A model generated the notes under the pieces. The model was not told the origin of the DNA and did no database searches. It was given only the letters and a program-made list of their open reading frames with translations. This document shows, piece after piece, positions 8,055 to 14,063 of a DNA stretch of 16,569 nt. The first letter of the stretch is position 1. Each line of letters begins with the position of its first letter. This DNA comes from Ignavibacteria bacterium UBA6688 (GTDB taxonomy: Bacteria; Bacteroidota; Ignavibacteria; UBA10030), in NCBI GenBank assembly GCA_002454845.1, contig DKJQ01000322.1, forward strand, positions 2,432-19,000, read 5' to 3'. The translations under genes and the position numbers were made by a program.

Positions 8055-8548
8055 TGGGCCTCCCCTCCCTTCAGCGCGGTACGAGCCTTGAGAACCGCAC
8101 GAATGAGGAAATGGACACAGAGCAATCCGAATCCAACCGGGATGATGATCGCCGCGTACCATGATGGAATCTCGGCATAGACGGTCGACCCGTCGAGCAT
8201 CTCGTTCTGGATGAACGTCAGGGCTGCGCGGAAAAAGAGAAAAGAGATGAACGCGGCGAAAAGGTAGGAGAGGACGTTGACCCCGTGCTTGACACGTTCA
8301 GGGAGAAAGCGGGTCAATGCGTCGATGGAGATGTGGCGATCATGGCTCACCGCAAGGGCCGCCCCCAGAAAGCCGATCCAGAGAACGAGATGGCGGAGAA
8401 GAATATCGGCCCAGAGAATACCGGAGGAAAAGGCATTGCGGAGAACCACCTGCGCGAACGCGAGCACGATCATCACCGCGAGGAGAAAAACGAGAAGTCC
8501 GCCTTCAGCCTTGTTGAGAAGCGTGTCGAGCTTCTGAAGCAGCTTCAT
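8051..8548 (-). CDS. dctQ: TRAP transporter small membrane subunit, DctQ family
   Basis: The product is 165 residues with four predicted transmembrane helices, the standard form of the TRAP small subunit that packs against DctM. Recognisable family features are FAQVVLRNAFSSGILWADILLRH early in the protein (given in part), then LWIGFLGAALAVSHDRHISIDAL in part, which resembles the conserved W-x-G-xxxA-xxxxxHI pattern of this family. The gene overlaps dctP by 4 bp (ATGA, 8545-8548) and dctM by 4 bp (8051-8054). This arrangement points to coupled translation and fixed stoichiometry of the three proteins. A short basic tail faces the cytoplasm. Confidence 0.94.
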   Translation of the reverse strand: MKLLQKLDTLLNKAEGGLLVFLLAVMIVLAFAQVVLRNAFSSGILWADILLRHLVLWIGFLGAALAVSHDRHISIDALTRFLPERVKHGVNVLSYLFAAFISFLFFRAALTFIQNEMLDGSTVYAEIPSWYAAIIIPVGFGLLCVHFLIRAVLKARTALKGGEAQ

Positions 8549-9552
8549 GGAACCTCTTTGGTGTTCTTCCGGAAATCGGCGAGTTGTTTCTCCACGCGGT
8601 TCAGGAAATCCTCGGAATACATTTTCCCCACGAGCATACGCCGCGCGCGGGCGCCAACCTCGATATACTGCCGCAGGTCCTGTTCCTGAACCTGGAGCAC
8701 GGTGATGCCTCGTTTCTTCATCTCCACAATCGCTGTTTTATTATCCTCCCGGCTCTGCAGGGTGAGTTTCGACAGGTACGTCCGCCCGTTACGGATCAGG
8801 ATCTCCTGCAGGTCGGCCGGAAGCGTCTCGAAGTACTTTTTGGAGATCAAGACCGCCCCTGCGGCATCGGCAAGGGGCGCATCGACCATGTATTTTACCC
8901 TTGTGTACCATTGCAGGACAGTCGCAGCATAGGGTGAGGTATAAAACGCATCGATCAGTCCGGTTTGAAGCGACGTCAACACGTTATCGAGTGAGAGGGG
9001 GATGGGATTGATACCGAGCGCCTGAAAGGACACCTCGGCAATCGGATCCCCTTCCCAGGTCCACATTTTGATCCCTTTGAGATCGTCCGGTTTCCGGATC
9101 GGGGTATTGGTAAAGACATGGACGAATCCCACCTCTGTCCACCCCAGCAACACATATCCCGCTTCCTCAAATGCCTTCTGGAATTCCTTGTCGAATTGTT
9201 GATAGAGAAAATCCACTTCCGGGTAATTCCGGAGGAGGAACGGTGAGTCGAGGATGCGAACCATCGGGGCAATCTCCCCCATGGCGACTCCCGTAAAGCC
9301 ACCACTGTGGATTTGCCCGGCCCGGATCTTCCGGAGAACCACTTTCTCATCACCCTGCGTGGCGCCGGCATAGATCCTGAATCCCAGCTTTCCCCCGCTC
9401 TCCTTCCTGATCGCAGCGTCGTATTCTTTCATCACATTCATCCACGTGCTCCCCTCCGGGGCAACGGTGGCAAACTTGACGGTATACTGTTGGGAGTACA
9501 GAGCGGAGAGCAACAAGGAAGACAGCACCAGCAGGGATCGTAGTCGTTTCAC
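8545..9552 (-). CDS. dctP: TRAP transporter periplasmic substrate-binding protein, DctP family (TatP-like)
   Basis: The product is 335 residues with a Sec signal peptide (cut probably after ALYS, near residue 20). The mature part is a DctP-type binding protein: KFATVAPEGSTWMNVMKEY, then GEIAPMVRILDSPFLL, a hinge region, and ALGINPIPLSLDNVLTSLQ followed by GLIDAFYTSP. In most TRAP binding proteins the segment LKGLKIR supplies an Arg that clamps the substrate carboxylate; here it reads LKGIKMWTWEGDP, with Trp164 in that place. This suggests a different, perhaps less polar, ligand. The start is GTG at 9552, with GGAG five bases upstream. The gene follows tatT by 24 bases and overlaps dctQ by 4. 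Confidence 0.93.
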   Translation of the reverse strand: MKRLRSLLVLSSLLLSALYSQQYTVKFATVAPEGSTWMNVMKEYDAAIRKESGGKLGFRIYAGATQGDEKVVLRKIRAGQIHSGGFTGVAMGEIAPMVRILDSPFLLRNYPEVDFLYQQFDKEFQKAFEEAGYVLLGWTEVGFVHVFTNTPIRKPDDLKGIKMWTWEGDPIAEVSFQALGINPIPLSLDNVLTSLQTGLIDAFYTSPYAATVLQWYTRVKYMVDAPLADAAGAVLISKKYFETLPADLQEILIRNGRTYLSKLTLQSREDNKTAIVEMKKRGITVLQVQEQDLRQYIEVGARARRMLVGKMYSEDFLNRVEKQLADFRKNTKEVP

Positions 9553-9576
9553 GGGAACTCCGGAAAGGTGGTCGGT

Positions 9577-10485
9577 TCAGAATAATTCGGCGATCTTATC
9601 ACGTAACAGACGCGCTTTTCGTTTTGCAACAGCATTCGGGAGGCGTGCCTCCAGTAGGATATCCAGCGGGGCATCATCCACCTTGGTTAACAATGACTCG
9701 AACAGGTCTTGTTCCAGCTGCTGTGCGGCATAGGTTTTTGCATAGAAAACATAGGTCATCAGGAATTTACCGTCGCTGGCAGCTACGGCTTTCTCAAAGT
9801 ATTCCTTCGCTTTTTCCGGCTTTCCCCCCAGCATGGTCGGGGTCACTGCTTCAATGGAACCGAGGAACAGATACGCCCCTCCATAGTAGTATGTCGGGTC
9901 CTTTTCCAGCACAAACCTCATCATCGATGTCACTTTCGCAAGGTCCGCGAGTGCGGAGACATCGTGCCGTGTCATGTTGATATAGCTTCCCCAGCCGAAG
10001 GCCGTCCAGAAGACGGCGGGGACATCCTCCCGGGAAAGTGTGTTGAGGCTCGCCCGAAAGGTGTCAAGGTCCTTGTCCCATGCTTCTCGTAGCCTGGCAT
10101 TCTGGTGAAGAACGCGCCGCGCAAAATCGCGTCCCCGGAGGTAAAAGATGCGGGCGCGCTCAACACTGTCATCCTCGACAAACGCGAGCGCGTAGGCGCT
10201 ATATCCCTGGGAAGCAAGGAGCAGGAGTTTCGTGTTCTCCGGGTCGCCCTTGATCAGGGCTTCGAGAAGCTTGAGGTTGGAGCCCAGCCCCTCCTGGGCA
10301 AGCTGGAGATCGGACTCCTCATTGAACGCCTCAAAACCGTAGTCCATGATCCCGCCCATCGTCCTGATGGCAAGGGTCTGGACGCAGCCTTGAAGCACAA
10401 GGGCCAGCAGAAGGAACGAAAGGTATTTTCTTATCATCACGGGAATGGTCATACTTTTCCGGGAAGAACGGAACAGGCCGAACAT
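9577..10485 (-). CDS. tatT: TRAP transporter T-component lipoprotein, TatT family
   Basis: The product is 302 residues. A basic N-terminus leads into a hydrophobic stretch ending in LVLQGC, so Cys34 is a canonical lipidation site. The mature protein is alpha-helical with TPR-like repeats and matches the TRAP T-component family (TAtT) in segments such as NLKLLEALIKGDPENTKLLLLASQGYSAYA (seen in part) and RARIFYLRGRDFARRVL, then GGAYLFLGSIEAV and KAKEYFEKAVA. In Treponema pallidum, TatT (Tp0956) is a periplasmic TPR lipoprotein that forms a complex with the binding protein TatP (Tp0957) and has pores through its core. The ATG at 10485 is chosen because AGGAGG (10492-10497) lies six bases upstream; an in-frame GTG at 10500 would include that site. 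It is the first gene of the TRAP operon. Confidence 0.92.
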   Translation of the reverse strand: MFGLFRSSRKSMTIPVMIRKYLSFLLLALVLQGCVQTLAIRTMGGIMDYGFEAFNEESDLQLAQEGLGSNLKLLEALIKGDPENTKLLLLASQGYSAYALAFVEDDSVERARIFYLRGRDFARRVLHQNARLREAWDKDLDTFRASLNTLSREDVPAVFWTAFGWGSYINMTRHDVSALADLAKVTSMMRFVLEKDPTYYYGGAYLFLGSIEAVTPTMLGGKPEKAKEYFEKAVAASDGKFLMTYVFYAKTYAAQQLEQDLFESLLTKVDDAPLDILLEARLPNAVAKRKARLLRDKIAELF

Positions 10486-10491
10486 TGTGTC

Positions 10492-10497
10492 CCTCCT
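10492..10497 (-). promoter_or_regulatory. Ribosome binding site that fixes the tatT start
   Basis: AGGAGG on the minus strand lies six bases before the ATG at 10485. It is the strongest Shine-Dalgarno in the window and argues against initiation at the in-frame GTG at 10500. Confidence 0.75.
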
Positions 10498-10538
10498 CAC
10501 GAAGTACCATCACAACTATGTTAATTTGAGAACAAAAA

Positions 10539-10567
10539 AATATAGTAAAAAAAGGGGGAGTTTCCAA
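10539..10567 (-). promoter_or_regulatory. Candidate promoter for the tatT-dctPQM operon
   Basis: Read on the minus strand, TTGGAA (10562-10567) and TATATT (10539-10544) are 17 bp apart, and the predicted start lies near 10532, about 47 bases before the tatT ATG. The surrounding A/T-rich tract is unusual for this GC-rich window and fits promoter melting. Confidence 0.6.
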
Positions 10568-10708
10568 TGACAGCCTGAGGTCGCAGGCTCCTGGTGTTCG
10601 CGTGATCGCGGGAGCACACCGTATTTCTCAAGTGGAGGTTCCCGCAGACTTCCTTTCCACGATCAAACAAGCAGGAAAGGGCTCGCGAGCATCACGGGCC
10701 GCAGACCG

Positions 10709-10729
10709 CTGTGGGAGAAATTTGACAGT
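10709..10729 (+). repeat. Left copy of a paired motif flanking the two-component operon
   Basis: CTGTGGGAGA (10709-10718) is followed after two bases by TTTGACAGT (10721-10729). Both parts recur in the same order downstream of the kinase gene (13090-13121), there with a 13-base spacer. The CTGT...ACAG ends are inverted. This copy overlaps the -35 box of the regulator promoter. Confidence 0.35.
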
Positions 10730-10750
10730 GTTCCGAATTAAGCCTACCTT
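10722..10750 (+). promoter_or_regulatory. Promoter of the two-component operon
   Basis: A perfect TTGACA (10722-10727) is followed after exactly 17 bp by TACCTT (10745-10750). The predicted start near 10757 gives a leader of about 125 bases before the regulator ATG. This is the best promoter match in the window. Confidence 0.65.
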
Positions 10751-10767
10751 TCCCCGGTTACCGCAGC

Positions 10768-10872
10768 ATGACTGCTGATCGATCCGTGCCATCCATGACG
10801 CACGCGCATCGAGTCTGCCAAAGGTTCTTCATGACGGTTGTCCCTCCCCCCCGGTTCCGGAACACAGTTTGA
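10768..10872 (+). CDS. Possible 34-residue leader ORF ahead of the response regulator
   Basis: An ATG at 10768 opens 34 codons ending in TGA at 10870-10872, nine bases before the regulator start and wholly inside the predicted leader. The peptide contains VVPPPRF near its end; three consecutive prolines are a known ribosome-stalling context relieved by EF-P. No Shine-Dalgarno precedes it and the codon use is not diagnostic, so it may be a chance ORF. Confidence 0.2.
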   Translation: MTADRSVPSMTHAHRVCQRFFMTVVPPPRFRNTV

Positions 10873-10881
10873 CGAGAGACC

Positions 10882-11571
10882 ATGCATATCCTTCTTGTCG
10901 AAGACGAAACGAAACTTGCCCGCTTCATACAGCGCGGCCTTGAGACCGAAGGCTTTACGGTGGAGATCGCTGCCGACGGCGCGTTGGGGGAGAAACGGGC
11001 ACGGTCTGATCAATTCGACCTTATTCTGCTGGACGTCCTTCTCCCGAAAAAAGACGGATTGGAGATCCTGAAAGCGATCCGGAAAGCGGGACTCAAAACG
11101 CCGGTGCTCATGCTCACTGCGCGAAGCGAAACGCAGGACATTGTCTCCGGCCTCGATACCGGCGCTGATGATTACCTGACGAAACCGTTTGTCTTCGAAG
11201 TACTGCTTGCACGCATCCGCTCCATCCTCCGACGCGGGCATCAAAGTGAGACGCTGCTCAAAATTGCCGACCTCCGCCTTGACACCGTCAAACATAAGGC
11301 CTCCCGCAACGGAACCACGATTGACCTGACCGCCCGCGAGTATGCGCTGCTGGAGTGCCTGATGCGCAATCACCCCAAGCTGGTGACCCGCCAGCACCTG
11401 GCCAAGGAGATCTGGGGGTTCGATTTCGATCCGGGTACCAATATCGTCGACGTCTACGTCAATCACCTGCGAAAGAAGATCGACCACGGATTCGGAAAGA
11501 AACTCCTCCATACGGAGCGGGGGCAGGGATATTACATCGCGGGTGAAGAGAAGCAACGAAAAAAGCGATGA
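10882..11571 (+). CDS. OmpR/PhoB-family DNA-binding response regulator
   Basis: The product is 229 residues. An N-terminal receiver domain (about 1-118) has the acidic pair E7-D8, the phospho-acceptor D51 in LILLDVLLP, the switch T79 in MLTAR and K101 in YLTKPF. A C-terminal winged-helix domain (about 128-222) shows LTAREYALLECLMRNHPKLV, then IWGFDFDPGTNIVDVYVNHLRKKID (in part) and the RGQGYYI end typical of OmpR regulators. The closest subgroup by eye is CusR/CopR-like, but no metal genes are linked. The stop overlaps the start of the kinase gene by 4 bp. The gene points away from the tatT operon, so its targets may include that operon and itself. Confidence 0.95.
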   Translation: MHILLVEDETKLARFIQRGLETEGFTVEIAADGALGEKRARSDQFDLILLDVLLPKKDGLEILKAIRKAGLKTPVLMLTARSETQDIVSGLDTGADDYLTKPFVFEVLLARIRSILRRGHQSETLLKIADLRLDTVKHKASRNGTTIDLTAREYALLECLMRNHPKLVTRQHLAKEIWGFDFDPGTNIVDVYVNHLRKKIDHGFGKKLLHTERGQGYYIAGEEKQRKKR

Positions 11572-13037
11572 CGCTGTTCCATTCCATCCGGACCAGGCTC
11601 ACACTATGGTACACCGCGCTCCTGGGGGCGACCCTCCTCGGATTCGGAGCTACCGCCTACCTTCTGACCCGCTCGATCCTCCTGAACAACCTTGACCGCT
11701 CGCTGCGGAACGAGGTGGCGTGGGTCAACGAATTCATCGAACCGAAGGCCCGCAAAGTGCGGCTCAAACGCGCGGCCCTCCTGGAACTTCAGGAACTCAA
11801 GCGTGCAGCCACAGCTCTCTCACCGGTCGATAGCTCGGACGTCGCAACGGTGGAGACCGACCAGATCTGGAATCAAATCTACCAGCACACGCTCCTCAGT
11901 CCCCGACGGCAGTTCATTCAGATCCTCGATCGCAACGGCGACCTCCTCTATCGGTCCCCGTCGCTGGAGAATCAGACCATTGCGTTTGCCGATATCCCCT
12001 ACAGAACCATCAACATCATTACCATCCGGGACGAACAGAATCGTGAACTCCGCCTCGCCTCCACCCAGAATGACTTCGTCAAGATCGTCGTGGCATACCC
12101 CCTCGCCGACCTGACCGAAGCGCTGGGAGACATTTTTTCCAACTTCGGGACCATGGCCCCCCTGGCCCTTCTCGTGTCGATCATCGGCGGGTGGTTTCTC
12201 GCACACAAGTCCCTCAAACCGGTCGCCGCTCTGACCTCTTCCGCACGCGCGATCACAGCCCGCAACCTCAGCCAGCGGCTTCCGCGTCAGAAGGTGGATG
12301 ACGAGCTTGGAAGGTTAACGGAAACGTTCAATGACATGATCGCGCGGTTGCAGGAATCGTTCGCCCAGATTCAGCAGTTCTCCGCCGATGCATCCCATGA
12401 ACTCCGGACTCCCCTGACGATCATGCGCGGAGAGATCGAGGTCGCTCTCCGGAGCAAACGACTGACGAAATCGACCCGTGAACTTCTCATCAGTGTCCAC
12501 GATGAACTGATCCGGCTTTCCTCCATCGTCGAGAGTCTCATGACTCTCGTGAAATCGGAGTCCGGCCGGCTGGCGTTCCGTTTCGACAATGTCGAACTGC
12601 ACCGGATGATCGGGGAAATCCTTGAGGACGCACAGATCCTCGCCGGGAGGAAGGAGATCCATATCTCCGCCGGGCAAATCGAGCCTGTGACCGTACGGGG
12701 TGATGCCGTCCGGCTGCGTCAGTTGTTTCTCAACCTGGTCGAGAATGCGATCAAGTATACTCCGAACGAAGGGACCGTTTCGATGTCGTTGCGGCAGATG
12801 AACGGAAATGCTGTGTTCCATGTCAGTGACACGGGCATCGGCATTCCGAAAAAGGATCTGAAAAAAATCTTCGACCGTTTTTATCGTGTGAAACATGATG
12901 GCATTCCGGATGCGGGAGGAAGCGGACTCGGACTTGCCATCGCCCGGTGGATTGCCCAGGCTCACCATGGCACCATTGAAGTGAAAACCCAGCCGCGCAA
13001 GGGGAGTACCTTCACTGTCACGTTGCCGCTCTCCTGA
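11568..13037 (+). CDS. Membrane sensor histidine kinase (HAMP, HisKA, HATPase)
   Basis: The product is 489 residues. Its order is TM1 (about 11-35), a periplasmic sensor region of about 155 residues without a recognisable fold, and TM2 (about 196-218). A HAMP linker follows, then the dimerisation/phosphotransfer domain with H277 in ASHELRTPLTIMRGE. The C-terminal ATPase domain has the N box (N393 in LVENAIKYTPN), the G1 box DTGIGIPKKD, the F box FDRFYRV and the G2 box GGSGLGLAIARWI. All kinase motifs are intact, so it should autophosphorylate and pass phosphate to the upstream-encoded regulator. The start ATG overlaps the regulator stop (ATGA), indicating coupled expression. The signal sensed is unknown. 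Confidence 0.95.
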   Translation: MTLFHSIRTRLTLWYTALLGATLLGFGATAYLLTRSILLNNLDRSLRNEVAWVNEFIEPKARKVRLKRAALLELQELKRAATALSPVDSSDVATVETDQIWNQIYQHTLLSPRRQFIQILDRNGDLLYRSPSLENQTIAFADIPYRTINIITIRDEQNRELRLASTQNDFVKIVVAYPLADLTEALGDIFSNFGTMAPLALLVSIIGGWFLAHKSLKPVAALTSSARAITARNLSQRLPRQKVDDELGRLTETFNDMIARLQESFAQIQQFSADASHELRTPLTIMRGEIEVALRSKRLTKSTRELLISVHDELIRLSSIVESLMTLVKSESGRLAFRFDNVELHRMIGEILEDAQILAGRKEIHISAGQIEPVTVRGDAVRLRQLFLNLVENAIKYTPNEGTVSMSLRQMNGNAVFHVSDTGIGIPKKDLKKIFDRFYRVKHDGIPDAGGSGLGLAIARWIAQAHHGTIEVKTQPRKGSTFTVTLPLS

Positions 13038-13044
13038 CAGTAAG

Positions 13045-13064
13045 AAATGTGCTAACGCACATTT
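13045..13064 (+). terminator. Hairpin after the sensor kinase gene
   Basis: AAATGTGC (13045-13052) pairs perfectly with GCACATTT (13057-13064) across a TAAC loop, seven bases after the kinase stop. The following bases (TGGTTATG) are a poor U-tract, so termination may be weak. Confidence 0.45.
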
Positions 13065-13089
13065 TGGTTATGCGCCTTCGGCCCTCCGA

Positions 13090-13121
13090 CTGTGGGAGAT
13101 GCTTTTGGCTTTTTTGACAGT
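13090..13121 (+). repeat. Right copy of a paired motif flanking the two-component operon
   Basis: CTGTGGGAGA (13090-13099) and TTTGACAGT (13113-13121) match the two halves found at 10709-10729, with a longer spacer. GACTGT and ACAGTC at its ends form a 6-bp inverted repeat. TTGACA here has no matching -10 box at 16-18 bp, so this is not an obvious promoter. Confidence 0.35.
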
Positions 13122-13178
13122 CTGCAAACGCGCAGTCGTTTGAAAACCGGGACCCTTTCGCACGCTCAATCGTTCGCC

Positions 13179-13207
13179 TTGATTCTCGTCCGTTTTTTTG
13201 CTATCTA
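13179..13207 (+). promoter_or_regulatory. Candidate promoter for lpxH and the penicillin-binding protein
   Basis: TTGATT (13179-13184) and TATCTA (13202-13207) are 17 bp apart, predicting a start near 13214, about 70 bases before the lpxH ATG. The T-rich spacer and the 246-bp intergenic gap support it. Confidence 0.5.
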
Positions 13208-13283
13208 AGAACGGATTTCTCAAATCGTCCCACCAACGGTTTCCGCTGAAAGCCCGTCGTTCTGGGGATCCATCTGCCAACCT

Positions 13284-14012
13284 ATGCGCAAGACTTATTT
13301 TTTCTCAGACGCTCACCTCGGAATCGGCACAAAGGAGGAAGATCGGGCCAAAGAGAGAGCGATCGTCCGCTTCCTGGAGAGGGTCGCTCTCGACGGCGAG
13401 CGACTGTACATCCTCGGCGACCTCTTCGATTACTGGTTTGAGTACCGAACGGTCGTCCCCAAAGGGTACTACCGCCTCTTTACCGCGCTGGCAAACCTTA
13501 CGGAATCCGGTGTGAAGGTCTTCTACCTCGCCGGCAATCACGATTTCTGGATTTCGTCCTACTTTCGGGACGAACTCGGGATGGAGGTCTTCCCCGACCC
13601 GGTTGAACAAACGCTCCACGGCAAACGGTTCTATCTCCATCACGGGGACGGGTTGCTGAAGAACGATACAGGATACCGGATTCTCAAACGGGTCCTCAGA
13701 AACAAGACCAATATTGCCCTTTTCTCCCTCCTCCCCCCCGATCTCGCAACACGAATCGCGCGGGGAGCTTCGAACACCAGCCGGCATCATACGTCAAAGA
13801 AGATATACGAGGGGAACGATATGGTGGAGTTCGCCGGAAGGAAGATCGCCGAGGGCTTTGATTTTGTTGTGATGGGACACAACCATCAATCGCTCTACAA
13901 GAACATGGACGGCGGCGTGTATGCGAACCTCGGGGATTGGATTGACGAACGGACCTACGCTGTGTTCGATGGCACAACGTTGAAGCTGGAGGCGTGGGTC
14001 ACGCAAGACTAG
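13284..14012 (+). CDS. lpxH: UDP-2,3-diacylglucosamine diphosphatase, LpxH type
   Basis: The product is 242 residues, typical for LpxH, which cleaves UDP-2,3-diacylglucosamine to lipid X and UMP on the cytoplasmic face of the inner membrane during lipid A synthesis. Every calcineurin-type metal motif is present: D9 and H11 in FSDAHLG, D46 in LGDLFDYWFEY, N85-H86-D87 in AGNHDFW, H120 in HHGDG, and H199 and H201 in GHNH. The insertion between HGD and GHNH (about residues 124-190), rich in Arg and hydrophobic residues, matches the substrate cap of LpxH. The YWFEY after the second motif is typical of the family. No clear Shine-Dalgarno precedes the ATG. The gene is followed by a penicillin-binding protein, giving an envelope-synthesis pair. 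Confidence 0.9.
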   Translation: MRKTYFFSDAHLGIGTKEEDRAKERAIVRFLERVALDGERLYILGDLFDYWFEYRTVVPKGYYRLFTALANLTESGVKVFYLAGNHDFWISSYFRDELGMEVFPDPVEQTLHGKRFYLHHGDGLLKNDTGYRILKRVLRNKTNIALFSLLPPDLATRIARGASNTSRHHTSKKIYEGNDMVEFAGRKIAEGFDFVVMGHNHQSLYKNMDGGVYANLGDWIDERTYAVFDGTTLKLEAWVTQD

Positions 14013-14029
14013 AGACGGTCTTCTCATAC

Positions 14030-14050
14030 GGTCCGGCAGAATTCCGGACC
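14030..14050 (+). terminator. GC-rich hairpin between lpxH and the penicillin-binding protein gene
   Basis: GGTCCGG (14030-14036) pairs with CCGGACC (14044-14050) across a 7-base loop. The stem is followed only by TTCC and ends 13 bases before the next ATG, so an attenuator, an mRNA structure or a weak terminator are all possible. Confidence 0.4.
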
Positions 14051-14063
14051 TTCCAAAGGCAGG

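Larger units (their letters stand above)
10486..10881. other. Divergent intergenic region between the TRAP operon and the two-component operon
   Basis: These 396 bases carry no convincing protein gene apart from a possible 34-codon leader ORF. They hold a promoter-like sequence on each strand, pointing outwards. Between the two lie several small inverted repeats. These are AGCCTG/CAGGCT (10572-10589), CGCG/CGCG (10599-10610), CCTTTCC/GGAAAGG (10652-10680) and the perfect palindrome GCTCGCGAGC (10681-10690). A second perfect palindrome, GTTCCGGAAC (10854-10863), lies just before the regulator gene. CCGCAG occurs three times (10642, 10699, 10761) without helical phasing. Any of these could be an operator; none is proven. 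Confidence 0.7.

Noticed and set aside
8055..8162. A longer dctM start upstream of 8054
   Set aside because: The extension overlaps dctQ by more than 100 bases and reads as non-membrane sequence. The ATG at 8054 has a Shine-Dalgarno and a 4-bp overlap like that of dctQ with dctP.
6750..8180. A 476-codon plus-strand ORF opposite dctM
   Set aside because: Its product is dominated by charged and polar residues (D, R, E, Q, N) with no domain, the mirror image of a hydrophobic membrane protein in GC-rich DNA. The opposite strand has clear DctM motifs and operon signals.
10331..10567. A 78-codon minus-strand ORF across the tatT start
   Set aside because: It overlaps tatT out of frame and has no recognisable domain; AGGAGG is correctly spaced for the tatT ATG instead.
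13114..13142. A perfect TTGACA at 13114-13119 as an lpxH promoter
   Set aside because: No acceptable -10 sequence lies 16-18 bp downstream (CGTTTG at 17). The TTGATT/TATCTA pair at 13179-13207 is better and closer to the gene.
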